DNA of 64,000 nt from Colwellia sp. M166. GTDB lineage: Bacteria > Pseudomonadota > Gammaproteobacteria > Enterobacterales > Alteromonadaceae. This document shows positions 33,430-41,600 of this stretch, in pieces. The position numbers and the translations under genes are program-made. Numbering within the stretch: the stretch's first letter is position 1; each line of letters starts with the position of its first letter. The DNA is taken from positions 3,286,001 to 3,350,000 of the forward strand of contig NZ_CP040755.1 of the NCBI RefSeq assembly GCF_024585285.1, read 5' to 3'. The notes under the pieces are model-generated. The model ran no database searches. It had not been told where the DNA came from and saw only the letters and a list, made by a program, of their open reading frames with translations.

Positions 33430-35269
33430 ACAGATACATAAATGGGCGTCGGTCATTATTGGTATTCAATTTTTACTGTGGCTACTTAGTGGTATTTTCT
33501 TTAATTTGATGGATCATACAAAATCAGCAGGACATACCTATAAGAGTCATACTCAGCAGAGTGTTGAAGTAGATAGGGCACGTTTAGTTGAGCCAAATGA
33601 GGTGTTGCATGAATTTAACTCAAGTATTTCGCTAGAGCCAATACAACTGTTAGAAACACCTTATTATTTGCTTACTCATCAAAAAGGATTATATGAGGAT
33701 TTTGAAAATCACTACACACTAGTTAATGCTTATACGGGAATTAAATTAACAATCGATAATGGCTTTGCCAGTGAATTGGCTCAGCAATCCTATAATGGCC
33801 CCGGCGTAGTAAGCTCGGCTAAGCTATTACAATATCCATTAGACGATTTTCCGAAGCAAAAAAATGCGACGTGGCAAGTCAACTTTGATGATGATATCAA
33901 TACCAGTGTATATGTTGAGGCAGGCTCTGGCAGAATTGTTGGTCATAGTGATGAACTCAAACGCTTCGCCGATATCTTTTTCATGTTGCATTTTATGGAT
34001 TATGGCAATGAAGGCAGTTTTAATAATATCCAAATTATCCTGTTTGCATTCGTTACCTTATGGCTCTCACTAACAGGCTTAATTTGGACTGTTGATTTAG
34101 GGCTTCGTGGACAGTATAAAATTAAATATTTTTCTAAACAGCAAGGTGTAAAACTATTTGATAAAAACCAGAAAGGTATAGGGACCGTTACTTTATCAAA
34201 TCATACCAATTTACTCGATGGCCTTATCGAACATGATATTGCTTTACCATCTACCTGTGGTGGCGGTGGTACTTGTGGTCGCTGTAAAGTAATGATAAAT
34301 CCAATTGTTAAATCTACATCAGCCGATCATTTGCATTTTACTGATAAAGAATTACAGCAGGGTTATCGATTAGCTTGTCAACATTTTAGTAATGATGTTG
34401 AAAACATGACATTAATTGATGTTACTGATGCGAAAAAACATTCATTGGTTTTATCGTCTAGTCGCTTTGTTAGTCCTTTTATTAAAGAGTTACGATTTAA
34501 GCTCGAAACAGAACAGGCACTAGCATACAAAGCCGGTGCATTTATGCGTTTTTTCATTCCCACAGCAAAGGGGGTCTCAATTCCTTTAAATTTGCCTGAA
34601 CATTTGAAGCCTCATTGGCACCATATAGAGCATCTAGAATATGAGCATCTTGCGTGTACACGAAGTTATTCGCTGGCTGAGTCATCTATCAATACCGAGG
34701 AACTTGTTTTTACCATAAAAATTCAAACAGCTCCAGATCATAAGAGCTTACCTGGAGCAGGCTCTAGTTACCTTTGTAACCTCAGTGTAGGTAAAACCAT
34801 TGAAGCTTTAGGTCCATTTGAAGAGTTTTTTGTAAAAGAAAACAACAATAAAACTATGGTGATGTTAGGCGCTGGTTCAGGTATGGCTCCTTTAAAATCA
34901 ATCATTGAAGAGCAATTAGCGCTTGATGCGCAAAGCAGTCATGATCTAAATGAAAAAGTACGTAATATTCACTTTTTCTATGGAGCGCGTTCTGAATGTG
35001 ATTTGCTCTACTCAGAACAGTTCTATCAGTTAGCTGAAGAAAATGACTATTTCCACTACTACCCTGTACTATCTAAGCCTAATGAAGAGTGGTTAGGTTC
35101 GCAAGGATATGCACAAGAAATATTAGCGCTAAATATAGATATTTTGGATGATATTGACAATATTGAATTTTATTTATGTGGCCCTCAGAGCATGATGACG
35201 GAAACAATGAAGTTATTAAAAGCGCATGGTGTGAAAGAAAGCGCAATTGCTTTTGATGCATTTTCATAA
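33416..35269 (+). CDS. PepSY-membrane / 2Fe-2S / NqrF-like flavoreductase
   Basis: 617 aa. PepSY_TM unit in residues 1-240: IHKWASVIIGIQFLLWLLSG, then ADIFFMLHFMDYGNE and a final helix. A ferredoxin domain follows with STCGGGGTCGRCKV and LACQH (C-x5-C-x2-C...C for a 2Fe-2S cluster). Then an FAD/NAD(H) unit: CTRSYSLAESS, GAGSGMAPLKSIIEE, FYGARSECDLLYSEQF and FYLCGPQSMM, close to NqrF. Electrons should go NAD(P)H, FAD, 2Fe-2S, membrane heme, periplasm. GAGGAG precedes the ATG, which lies 14 bp inside the CusA-PepSY gene. Probably supplies electrons to copper (or another periplasmic acceptor) at the pump; inference. Confidence 0.87.
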   Translation: MPLIRQIHKWASVIIGIQFLLWLLSGIFFNLMDHTKSAGHTYKSHTQQSVEVDRARLVEPNEVLHEFNSSISLEPIQLLETPYYLLTHQKGLYEDFENHYTLVNAYTGIKLTIDNGFASELAQQSYNGPGVVSSAKLLQYPLDDFPKQKNATWQVNFDDDINTSVYVEAGSGRIVGHSDELKRFADIFFMLHFMDYGNEGSFNNIQIILFAFVTLWLSLTGLIWTVDLGLRGQYKIKYFSKQQGVKLFDKNQKGIGTVTLSNHTNLLDGLIEHDIALPSTCGGGGTCGRCKVMINPIVKSTSADHLHFTDKELQQGYRLACQHFSNDVENMTLIDVTDAKKHSLVLSSSRFVSPFIKELRFKLETEQALAYKAGAFMRFFIPTAKGVSIPLNLPEHLKPHWHHIEHLEYEHLACTRSYSLAESSINTEELVFTIKIQTAPDHKSLPGAGSSYLCNLSVGKTIEALGPFEEFFVKENNNKTMVMLGAGSGMAPLKSIIEEQLALDAQSSHDLNEKVRNIHFFYGARSECDLLYSEQFYQLAEENDYFHYYPVLSKPNEEWLGSQGYAQEILALNIDILDDIDNIEFYLCGPQSMMTETMKLLKAHGVKESAIAFDAFS

Positions 35270-35301
35270 ACTAATTGAATAATAAACAGTAGGATAAAAC
35301 C

Positions 35302-35565
35302 ATGAAAAATTTAGTAAAAATGTTATTAGTATTAATACCAACCATCACTTTATCAATAACCGCAACCGCACACGATCCCAAATTGCATGTAAAAAAAGCA
35401 AAAAAAGCAGATTGTAGCAAAATGGATCACAGCAAAATGGATATGAAAGATCCGGTTGCTGTCGCCATGATGAAAAAATGTATGAAGCAGGCTGAGGCGT
35501 CCAAAGATAAAATGGATCACAGCAAAATGAAAGAGCAAGATGGTAAAAACGGACATAACCATTAA
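35302..35565 (+). CDS. small secreted copper-binding-like peptide (KMDHSKM repeats)
   Basis: 87 aa with a signal peptide (residues 1-23, cut near TATAHD). The mature part is Lys/Met/His/Asp-rich, with KMDHSKMDM, two further KMDHSKM-type copies and a final NGHNH. Met/His clusters of this kind bind Cu(I)/Ag(I) in periplasmic proteins. A ribosome site AGGATAA precedes the ATG. It is last in the copper operon, with a strong terminator directly after. The MDHSK motif also occurs in the first protein of the operon. Probably a periplasmic copper buffer. Confidence 0.75.
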   Translation: MKNLVKMLLVLIPTITLSITATAHDPKLHVKKAKKADCSKMDHSKMDMKDPVAVAMMKKCMKQAEASKDKMDHSKMKEQDGKNGHNH

Positions 35566-35576
35566 ATAAGCGAAAT

Positions 35577-35608
35577 AGTCACCTAGCGTCAGCGTTAGGT
35601 GACTTTTT
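35577..35608 (+). terminator. intrinsic terminator of the copper operon
   Basis: AGTCACCTAGCG (35577-35588), loop TCAG, CGTTAGGTGACT (35593-35604) and a T run to 35608: a 12-bp stem with one G-U pair. Confidence 0.92.
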
Positions 35609-35688
35609 ACTGAAAAATACACAGTGAGTGATTTGAAGAATAAAACTATGAATCAACTAGTTACAAGATGCACCAAGCCAAACTGATG

Positions 35689-36393
35689 TTATACATATAT
35701 GACACTTGTTAGTTTATATTTATCAGCCGGATGATATAGAGTCGCAAAACTAATAGGCTGTTCATTAGATAGTGTCATTCTTGAAACTTTTAAACAGGGG
35801 ATGTTTTCTTGTAAGTGTAAATTATGTTTTAAAATTTTAGTAGGCATAACCGCCTCAACAGAAATCTCAGCTTCAGTTAAAGGAGCAACAGAAGATAAAT
35901 ATTCATGAGCGGTAATTTTGTTAAAATTTTGTTCTAGAAATTCAGGCACTTTTTCTGCATTAACGTACCTTTCTTCTAATTGAATGGGCGTTTCATTTTC
36001 AAAATGAATAATAATAACTTTAAAAATTTTTTTATTTTGTGATGTTAATCCAAGTTTTAAAGCTAATTTATCGTTAGGTATTAACGTTAATTTGCTTAGT
36101 ACCGTCATGCGATGTATATGCCCTCTAGATTTTATTTCATTTGAAATACTTTTTATTTCTAATAAAGAGCTTTGAGCTATAGGGGCTTCTACAAAGGTAC
36201 CAACGCTTGGAACCCTTTTTAATAATCCTTTTAACACCAGTTCATCAATAGATTTTCTTGCCGTCATGCGGCTAGCTGAAAACTGAGTGGCTAAATCAGT
36301 TTCAGAAGGTATTTTAAACCCTTCTGGCCACATCATTAACTCTATCTTATCTTTAATAAAGTCAGCAATAAGTCTGTATTTAGGTTGAACCAT
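35689..36393 (-). CDS. GntR/HutC-type transcriptional regulator
   Basis: 234 aa. The winged helix starts YRLIADFIKDKIELMMWPEG, followed by KIPSETDLATQF and SRMTARKSIDELVLKGLL, the GntR signature. The C-terminal part is a UTRA effector domain (ERYVNAEKVPEFLEQNF, HEYLSS, CLKVSRMT), placing it near HutC. HutC represses histidine utilisation and answers to urocanate; the ligand here is not known. It is divergent from a TonB receptor with two GTATATAC-core palindromes between, probably its operators. Confidence 0.88.
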   Translation of the reverse strand: MVQPKYRLIADFIKDKIELMMWPEGFKIPSETDLATQFSASRMTARKSIDELVLKGLLKRVPSVGTFVEAPIAQSSLLEIKSISNEIKSRGHIHRMTVLSKLTLIPNDKLALKLGLTSQNKKIFKVIIIHFENETPIQLEERYVNAEKVPEFLEQNFNKITAHEYLSSVAPLTEAEISVEAVMPTKILKHNLHLQENIPCLKVSRMTLSNEQPISFATLYHPADKYKLTSVIYV

Positions 36394-36501
36394 ATTTTTT
36401 CTTCTATATTTCTTGTAAATATCAAATTACTACTACGATTGTGTAATTAATCAGCATTGTAGTTACTTTTGATTAACCCTGCATTAACATTGTATTAACT
36501 G

Positions 36502-36618
36502 GCGGTATATACCGCTATGGGTTGTTATTATTTAACATAACATATTCTACAGAGTTTTTATCAAGTCTTATCTCGATTTAAACAATTATTAGGATGAAAT
36601 AATTGTTGTATATACCGG
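36502..36618. promoter_or_regulatory. two GntR/HutC-type operator candidates
   Basis: GCGGTATATACCGC (36502-36515) is a perfect 14-bp palindrome; TTGTATATACCGG (36606-36618) shares the core GTATATAC. HutC-type sites have a TGTATATACA core. Both lie in the 301-bp divergent region (36394-36694) between the regulator and the TonB receptor; nothing else is seen there. Confidence 0.62.
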
Positions 36619-36694
36619 TTTTATACGTTATAAAATACAGCTAATAATAAAAAAACTAAATTATAACTCACTATAAAATAATGAAGGAATGATA

Positions 36695-39352
36695 ATGAAA
36701 CACTCTCATATTACTAATGCATTACTGATAGCAGGAGTAGCTTTTATCCCTACGCTTGCCAGTGCAGAAGAAGCCGTAGACGAAAATGTTGAACGCATAG
36801 AAATAACCGGCTCAAAAATTAAAAGGGCAGATATGGAGTCAGCTAGCCCTGTTTCTGTTATTACCGCAGCTGACATAAGCATGTCTGGTATTTCAAATGT
36901 TGAAAATCTTCTTCAAGAAATGTCATTTTCAGCAGGTGTAGCAGGTAACGCAACTAATGCCTATTGGACTAGTGGTGGTTATGGTACAGCACAAGTAAAC
37001 CTTCGTGGCATGGGGATTAAACGTACTTTGGTCTTATTTAATGGCCGTCGTGTGGTTGGTGGTGGAACTGGTGCCAACAGCTCTGTTGATTTAAATATGG
37101 TTCCTACTTCAATGATCGAGCGTATTGAAGTACTTAAAGATGGCGCCTCTGCGATCTATGGTGCCGATGCTGTTGCGGGTGTGGTAAATATAATCACTAA
37201 AAAAGAATTTGACGGTGCTGAGCTAAATGTAAAAGCAGGTATCACCGATGAAAATGATGGTGAAAATCAGGATATTAACCTTACCTTAGGTGGGAATTTT
37301 GATCGAGGCAATGCGGTACTAAGTTTAAATTACACTAATACAGAAGCTGTTCGTCAATCAGATCGAATCGATTGTCCTAAGTTTGGCACAGAAGCGGGTA
37401 CATTTGAATGTTTCGGTAGTTCCACAACTGAAGGTGGTAGAGCACTGTTAGCTGATGGTAGCCAAGTACAATTTAGTCAAGATGAAAATAATCCGACGGC
37501 TTATGGCCCATATAATAGTGCAGAACATGGTTTTGACTATATCCCCTACTTAAATGCCGTTAGCCCAATGGAACGTATTAATGTTTCAAGTTTTGTTAAC
37601 TATGAAGTTAATGATTCAGTGCGCTTATTTACAGAAGCCATGTATACAAAACGTAAAGGTGAGCAAATAGTAACACCTCGTAATGGTTTTGCTGGTATAA
37701 CGGTGTCTTCCGATTTTGATTATAATCCAACAGGACAAGATTTAGAGTTTCAACGCCGAAGAAATACTGAATTAGGTGCACCTTTCTTTTTTCAAGAAAC
37801 GGATACCATTAGGATTGTTATTGGTTTAGAAGGAGAGTTTGATAATGGGTGGGGTTGGGATGCCGCTTATAATTATGGCCGTAATACGGGCACAGATGGA
37901 TGGACTTTTGATATTGATCCCTCAAAGGCTGCGCAAACATTAGATGAAAGTATATGTACTTATGATAATAGCAATGGCATTCCTTGTGGTAATTGGTTTG
38001 GTGTCAATCAACTTGATCAAAATGTTATCGATTATGTAAAATATCGCCGCGAAGGTACTGGTGGTAATGAAATGCGTACATGGACCGCGAATTTATATGG
38101 TGACTTATTTGAATTACCAGCCGGAATTGTTGGTTTTGCTGCGGGTGTAGAGTCACGCACAGAAAAAGGCTGGCGAGATCCAGATTCAACGGTACTGGCT
38201 AACGGTGATGAAGATCCAATCAATGGTAGTTACGATGTAACAGAGGCTTTTGTTGAACTATCTGTTCCATTATTAGCTGATATGCCTTTTGTTCAAAGTT
38301 TAACTGCAGAAATGGCAATGCGTTATTCTGATTACAGTACTGTTGGCGCTGAGTCTACTTATAAATTAGGTGTGACATGGAGAGTTAATGATGCTTTGAT
38401 GATACGAGGTGTTCAATCAACAGCATTTCGTGCGCCTGTTATTACCGAGTTATTTGGCGGTACCAACGGTGAAAACCTACGGACAATCGATCCATGTGAG
38501 AATGCCTCAGATGCAATCGCAACAAACTGTTTAGCTGACGGTGTGCCTGCCAATTTTGTACAAGATGGCACAACCGTGTTAACCAGTGTTGGCGGTAATC
38601 CCGAGTTAGGTGCTGAGTTTGCTGATACTACTACTGTAGGTATTGTGTGGGAGCCAAAATTTGTTGATGGTCTATCCACAACGTTAGATTATTTTAATAT
38701 TGAAATAGAAGACTCAATTACCTCGGTAAATGGCTCAGATATGCTGAAATTATGTTATGAAGATCCACAAGGAAATTCACAATTTTGTGATACTTTTTCT
38801 CGTCATCCTGTGACAAAACAAGTTATCGAGCTTAATCAAAGACCGGTAAATGCAGCCTTTGAAAAAGTTAGTGGTGTAGATTTTAATATTATTTACAAAA
38901 CCAAGTTATTTGGACTTGATTCAAAAACTAGCTTAGATGTTACACGTCTATTAACCCATGAAAGTACCCCTTTTGCTGGTCAACCTACAATTGATAAAGT
39001 AGGCTTTATCACAGAAGATCAAGGTAGTTACACCCAATGGCGTAGTAATTTTAGCTTCTCGTTGATATCTGATGATTGGATAGCTACCTATTCAATGCGT
39101 TATATTGGTGGTGCAGATGATGTAAACGGTGGTGATTTTGATCCTTTAGGAAAATCAGTTGAATCAATTACTTATTCAGATTTATCAGCTTCTTACATGC
39201 TAAATGATTCACTAACAGTCTCAATGGGGATTGATAATTTATTTGATAAAAAGGCGCCTTATTTAACATCTTGGAATGATGCTAATACCGATGTCATGAC
39301 TTATGATTTATTAGGCCGCAGAGGTTTTGCTAAAATGTCTTACCGTTTTTAA
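36695..39352 (+). CDS. TonB-dependent outer-membrane receptor
   Basis: About 885 aa. Signal peptide to about residue 24 (cut TLASAEE). A TonB-box-like ERIEITGSKI precedes the plug domain (SPVSVITAADI, VNLRGMGIKRTLVLFNGRR, IERIEVLKDGASAIYGADAV), and the beta barrel ends with the aromatic residue of SYRF. AAGGA six bases before the ATG at 36695 decides the start over an ATG at 36689. It is divergent from a GntR/HutC-type regulator and probably controlled by it. The substrate is unknown; the HutC link suggests an amino-acid or amine compound, a weak inference. Confidence 0.9.
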   Translation: MKHSHITNALLIAGVAFIPTLASAEEAVDENVERIEITGSKIKRADMESASPVSVITAADISMSGISNVENLLQEMSFSAGVAGNATNAYWTSGGYGTAQVNLRGMGIKRTLVLFNGRRVVGGGTGANSSVDLNMVPTSMIERIEVLKDGASAIYGADAVAGVVNIITKKEFDGAELNVKAGITDENDGENQDINLTLGGNFDRGNAVLSLNYTNTEAVRQSDRIDCPKFGTEAGTFECFGSSTTEGGRALLADGSQVQFSQDENNPTAYGPYNSAEHGFDYIPYLNAVSPMERINVSSFVNYEVNDSVRLFTEAMYTKRKGEQIVTPRNGFAGITVSSDFDYNPTGQDLEFQRRRNTELGAPFFFQETDTIRIVIGLEGEFDNGWGWDAAYNYGRNTGTDGWTFDIDPSKAAQTLDESICTYDNSNGIPCGNWFGVNQLDQNVIDYVKYRREGTGGNEMRTWTANLYGDLFELPAGIVGFAAGVESRTEKGWRDPDSTVLANGDEDPINGSYDVTEAFVELSVPLLADMPFVQSLTAEMAMRYSDYSTVGAESTYKLGVTWRVNDALMIRGVQSTAFRAPVITELFGGTNGENLRTIDPCENASDAIATNCLADGVPANFVQDGTTVLTSVGGNPELGAEFADTTTVGIVWEPKFVDGLSTTLDYFNIEIEDSITSVNGSDMLKLCYEDPQGNSQFCDTFSRHPVTKQVIELNQRPVNAAFEKVSGVDFNIIYKTKLFGLDSKTSLDVTRLLTHESTPFAGQPTIDKVGFITEDQGSYTQWRSNFSFSLISDDWIATYSMRYIGGADDVNGGDFDPLGKSVESITYSDLSASYMLNDSLTVSMGIDNLFDKKAPYLTSWNDANTDVMTYDLLGRRGFAKMSYRF

Positions 39353-39420
39353 TAGTTGTTGTTAGGGGCTGTTGATCTTTCATTTTAGTCTCTGCTATTA
39401 GCCATAGGCCCTTGGCTTGC

Positions 39421-39539
39421 CTTGAAAAGTGGCAATTTTTGTTGGCTACAGGACGTAGGTACTTAGTGTAAGCCGTGCTTAATATGCAATTGGAACAACC
39501 AAAGATTATATGAAGCACCTCGATTGCCAACTTTTCAAG
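39421..39539. repeat. 119-bp element with 16-17-bp terminal inverted repeats
   Basis: CTTGAAAAGTGGCAAT (39421-39436) and ATTGCCAACTTTTCAAG (39523-39539) are inverted copies with one single-base gap. The inside has no coding frame. It lies between the TonB receptor and its downstream terminator. Size and structure suit a MITE or a large mRNA hairpin; no target duplication is evident. Confidence 0.45.
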
Positions 39540-39581
39540 TGCAGCAGAGCTCTAAAGCGAAAGAGCAACAACCGCTAGTAT

Positions 39582-39618
39582 AAAGCTTGTCACACTTCCT
39601 GGGTGACAAGCTTTTTTT
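39582..39618 (+). terminator. intrinsic terminator after the TonB receptor
   Basis: AAAGCTTGTCAC (39582-39593) pairs perfectly with GTGACAAGCTTT (39603-39614), and the T run continues to 39618. It separates the receptor gene from the solute-binding-like gene, which therefore needs its own promoter; TTGAAT (39621-39626) and TACAGT (39644-39649), 17 bp apart, are candidates. Confidence 0.9.
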
Positions 39619-39660
39619 ATTTGAATCAATAAGATTTATTGGGTACAGTTTAAAGTTTTT

Positions 39661-40440
39661 ATGGGTTATAAAATATTGATGTTTATTAGATCATACGGTT
39701 TGATTTTTACCTTGTTATTGTCGCAGTCATGCTTTTCTATGACTCGAACATTAATTTTTCAAGCGAAAGACATAGATAGTTCTATTTTTCTGTCTTCTCC
39801 AGATAATGGATTAAACTTTGAAGGGATTATTCCTAGTTTTTTAAATAAGGTAACTAAAGAATCAAATATAGAAATTGTTTATCTCCACGTGCCTTCAGGA
39901 AGAGTAGAAGAGTATTTAGCACAGCATAAACTAGATGGTTCATTAATGAATAAAGAATGGTTGGTCAACCCAAGTAATTTTTTATTCACCAAGCCTTTTT
40001 TAAAATTTGGCTATTATTTTTTTAGTACAAAAGTATTAGATAACAAAATAAATTTTGAAAGCTATTTAATTGGCAAACGTATTTGTACTCATCGTTCCTA
40101 TACTTATTCAGAATATCCTTTATTACCAAAATTGTTTGAGGAAGAAAAATCTATTCGCATTGATAGTAGTAGTGATGAGTCAATGTTAAAAATGCTGTTA
40201 AAAGGTCGATGTGATGTTACCTTAATAAATGAGCATACAGCTGATTGGCTAATCGATAATATATTTAAAAATGATTTATTGTATCGTTCATCTAAACCCA
40301 TATTTAACATCGAAGTGACTATGGCATTTGCCAGTAATTGGCAATCATTCGTGAACGATCTTAATGCATACATAGATGAAATAGAAGGAACTGATCAGAT
40401 GGAAGAAATGATTAATACAGCAAAAAAAATTAAATATTAA
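39661..40440 (+). CDS. periplasmic solute-binding (family 3-like) protein
   Basis: 259 aa. A signal peptide covers about residues 1-27 (LIFTLLLSQSCFSM). The mature part has the SBP family-3 outline: GLNFEGIIPSFLNKV, then a lobe-2 part with LIGKRICTHRSYTY, ESMLKMLLKGRCDVTLINEH and the final helix. No permease genes adjoin, so it may be an orphan binding or sensor protein, of the type common in marine Alteromonadales. It follows the TonB receptor gene but is separated by a strong terminator. The ligand is unknown. Confidence 0.72.
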   Translation: MGYKILMFIRSYGLIFTLLLSQSCFSMTRTLIFQAKDIDSSIFLSSPDNGLNFEGIIPSFLNKVTKESNIEIVYLHVPSGRVEEYLAQHKLDGSLMNKEWLVNPSNFLFTKPFLKFGYYFFSTKVLDNKINFESYLIGKRICTHRSYTYSEYPLLPKLFEEEKSIRIDSSSDESMLKMLLKGRCDVTLINEHTADWLIDNIFKNDLLYRSSKPIFNIEVTMAFASNWQSFVNDLNAYIDEIEGTDQMEEMINTAKKIKY

Positions 40441-40491
40441 TTAAGGCCTACTGATGTTTTACGGTTAAATTTTGTTCGAGATAAAAGTGTT

Positions 40492-40608
40492 TTAATCACC
40501 GCGAATGTTGTGAAGCCTCGTCATTTTAAGCAACAACCCCACCGCTACTGAATCTTGCTCTCGCTCAGTCCGCACCTTGCACAACTTAAAGGCAATTTCA
40601 TCAGGCAT
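40492..40608 (-). pseudogene. short coding-like remnant (MPDEIAFKLCKV...)
   Basis: A minus-strand frame of 38 codons reads MPDEIAFKLCKVRTEREQDS and continues to LLKMTRLHNIRGD. It can be extended upstream without a stop through NCWLITAVRYHYFS, but no ribosome site is seen. The composition is richer in G+C than the neighbouring DNA. It looks like a C-terminal piece of a lost gene or part of a repeated element; I do not recognise the family. Confidence 0.4.
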
Positions 40609-40652
40609 TGAAAAATAGTGATAGCGCACGGCGGTTATTAGCCAGCAGTTCT

Positions 40653-40841
40653 TTAGCTGGTTTTGTATGCAGAAATAAAAACTCTTGTCTTTAATGCAAT
40701 AGTTACTTCAATAACAGTGACCGCAAAGCCAGTTAGCAATTTGCCAGCCGAAATTAAGCTAACAGTGAAAGAGCTCATCATGAATAACCACAACAAGGTA
40801 ATTTGATTTATATCAAAATCTTTCGTTATTAAATCCATCAT
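40653..40841 (-). CDS. small hydrophobic protein, possibly a truncated COX4-like subunit
   Basis: 62 aa from the ATG at 40841, which has AGAGGTG just upstream, a good ribosome site. Residues 12-50 hold two hydrophobic segments (ITLLWLFMMSSFTVSLISAG, TVIEVTIALKTRVFI). The pattern resembles prokaryotic cytochrome-c-oxidase subunit IV proteins of the Nor type, in which a further ending would follow the R-V-F-I stretch; that ending is absent and foreign-looking sequence follows. FNR-like boxes lie at and before its start. Could also be a lineage-specific small membrane protein. Confidence 0.45.
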   Translation of the reverse strand: MMDLITKDFDINQITLLWLFMMSSFTVSLISAGKLLTGFAVTVIEVTIALKTRVFISAYKTS

Positions 40842-40851
40842 AAGCACCTCT

Positions 40852-40946
40852 ATAGCGGTATAAAATGATTTACATCACAATCCCCCCTAGAATAAGTCAT
40901 TATAAATACCGTTGTAGCAGTATAATTTGATTTATATCAAATTATA
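40852..40946. promoter_or_regulatory. direct repeats with FNR-like boxes in a divergent promoter
   Basis: TTGATTTATATCAA (40927-40940) is a perfect FNR consensus inside a 26-bp palindrome (40921-40946, 11-bp arms). ATGATTTACATCAC (40865-40878) is a weaker copy. The bases before each box also match (TAGCGGTATAAAATGATTTA against TAGCAGTATAATTTGATTTA), giving two direct repeats about 63 bp apart. A further perfect box, 40803-40816, lies within the start of the minus-strand small gene. Confidence 0.7.
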
Positions 40947-41009
40947 CTATTAGCATAGCCGTTATACTTTAACCAGTAGATGGGATAACTATGGGACTTT
41001 ATAGCTGTA

Positions 41010-41405
41010 ATGCGTACAAGAATCGTTTTGTTATTAAATATGATTATATACTTGTTTGTAAATGGACCGGTGTTCGCGAAACCGATGCATTTATGCCAAG
41101 CAATGGCCGTGCATAACATAACCTCTACTTCTGCATTATCTACAGATATTCCCCATATTCATCAGCACAAAAAAGTGAATAATCAAGTTGTTGATAGTAT
41201 AAAAACAGACTCTTCAATGAACAACTGTCAATGTGTTGATTGTGACTGCAGTGCTAATTTAGTATCTCAAGTTAACTTAACGATGGTATCAGAGCATGAA
41301 TTAGCCAGTTATTTCTCCGTTATTCAACAGATCACTCACAAATCAACCAAGGCTTATCTATCACAGCCTTTGTCAAATTTATATCGCCCGCCAATATTGT
41401 CATAG
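41010..41405 (+). CDS. small secreted Cys/His protein, paralogue of the 25146 gene
   Basis: 131 aa. A signal peptide (residues 1-22, RIVLLLNMIIYLFVNGPVFA) is followed by a His-rich stretch (HNITST, IPHIHQHKK) and a Cys group NCQCVDCDCSAN. The tail NLYRPPILS equals that of the 25146 protein, which also stands before a CusCBA locus. The ATG at 41010 lies about 65 bp after a perfect FNR-like box. Probably a periplasmic metal-binding or metal-sensing protein of the second efflux locus. No close characterised relative comes to mind. Confidence 0.72.
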   Translation: MRTRIVLLLNMIIYLFVNGPVFAKPMHLCQAMAVHNITSTSALSTDIPHIHQHKKVNNQVVDSIKTDSSMNNCQCVDCDCSANLVSQVNLTMVSEHELASYFSVIQQITHKSTKAYLSQPLSNLYRPPILS

Positions 41406-41600
41406 CACCTAATAGAACTGTTTTAAAATATTTATAAAAAGTTGAATTTTCAACTATGTCTTTGTTAGTATCTTAATTGGTGTCGTCGTGATTTTTGACG
41501 GCAAGCATTTATTCGCCGAGAATTTTTAGCTGGGGCGTTTATATCGACAAAGCTTCGTTATCTTTAGAAATGAACGTACACGTAGATAGGAGCTTACAGA

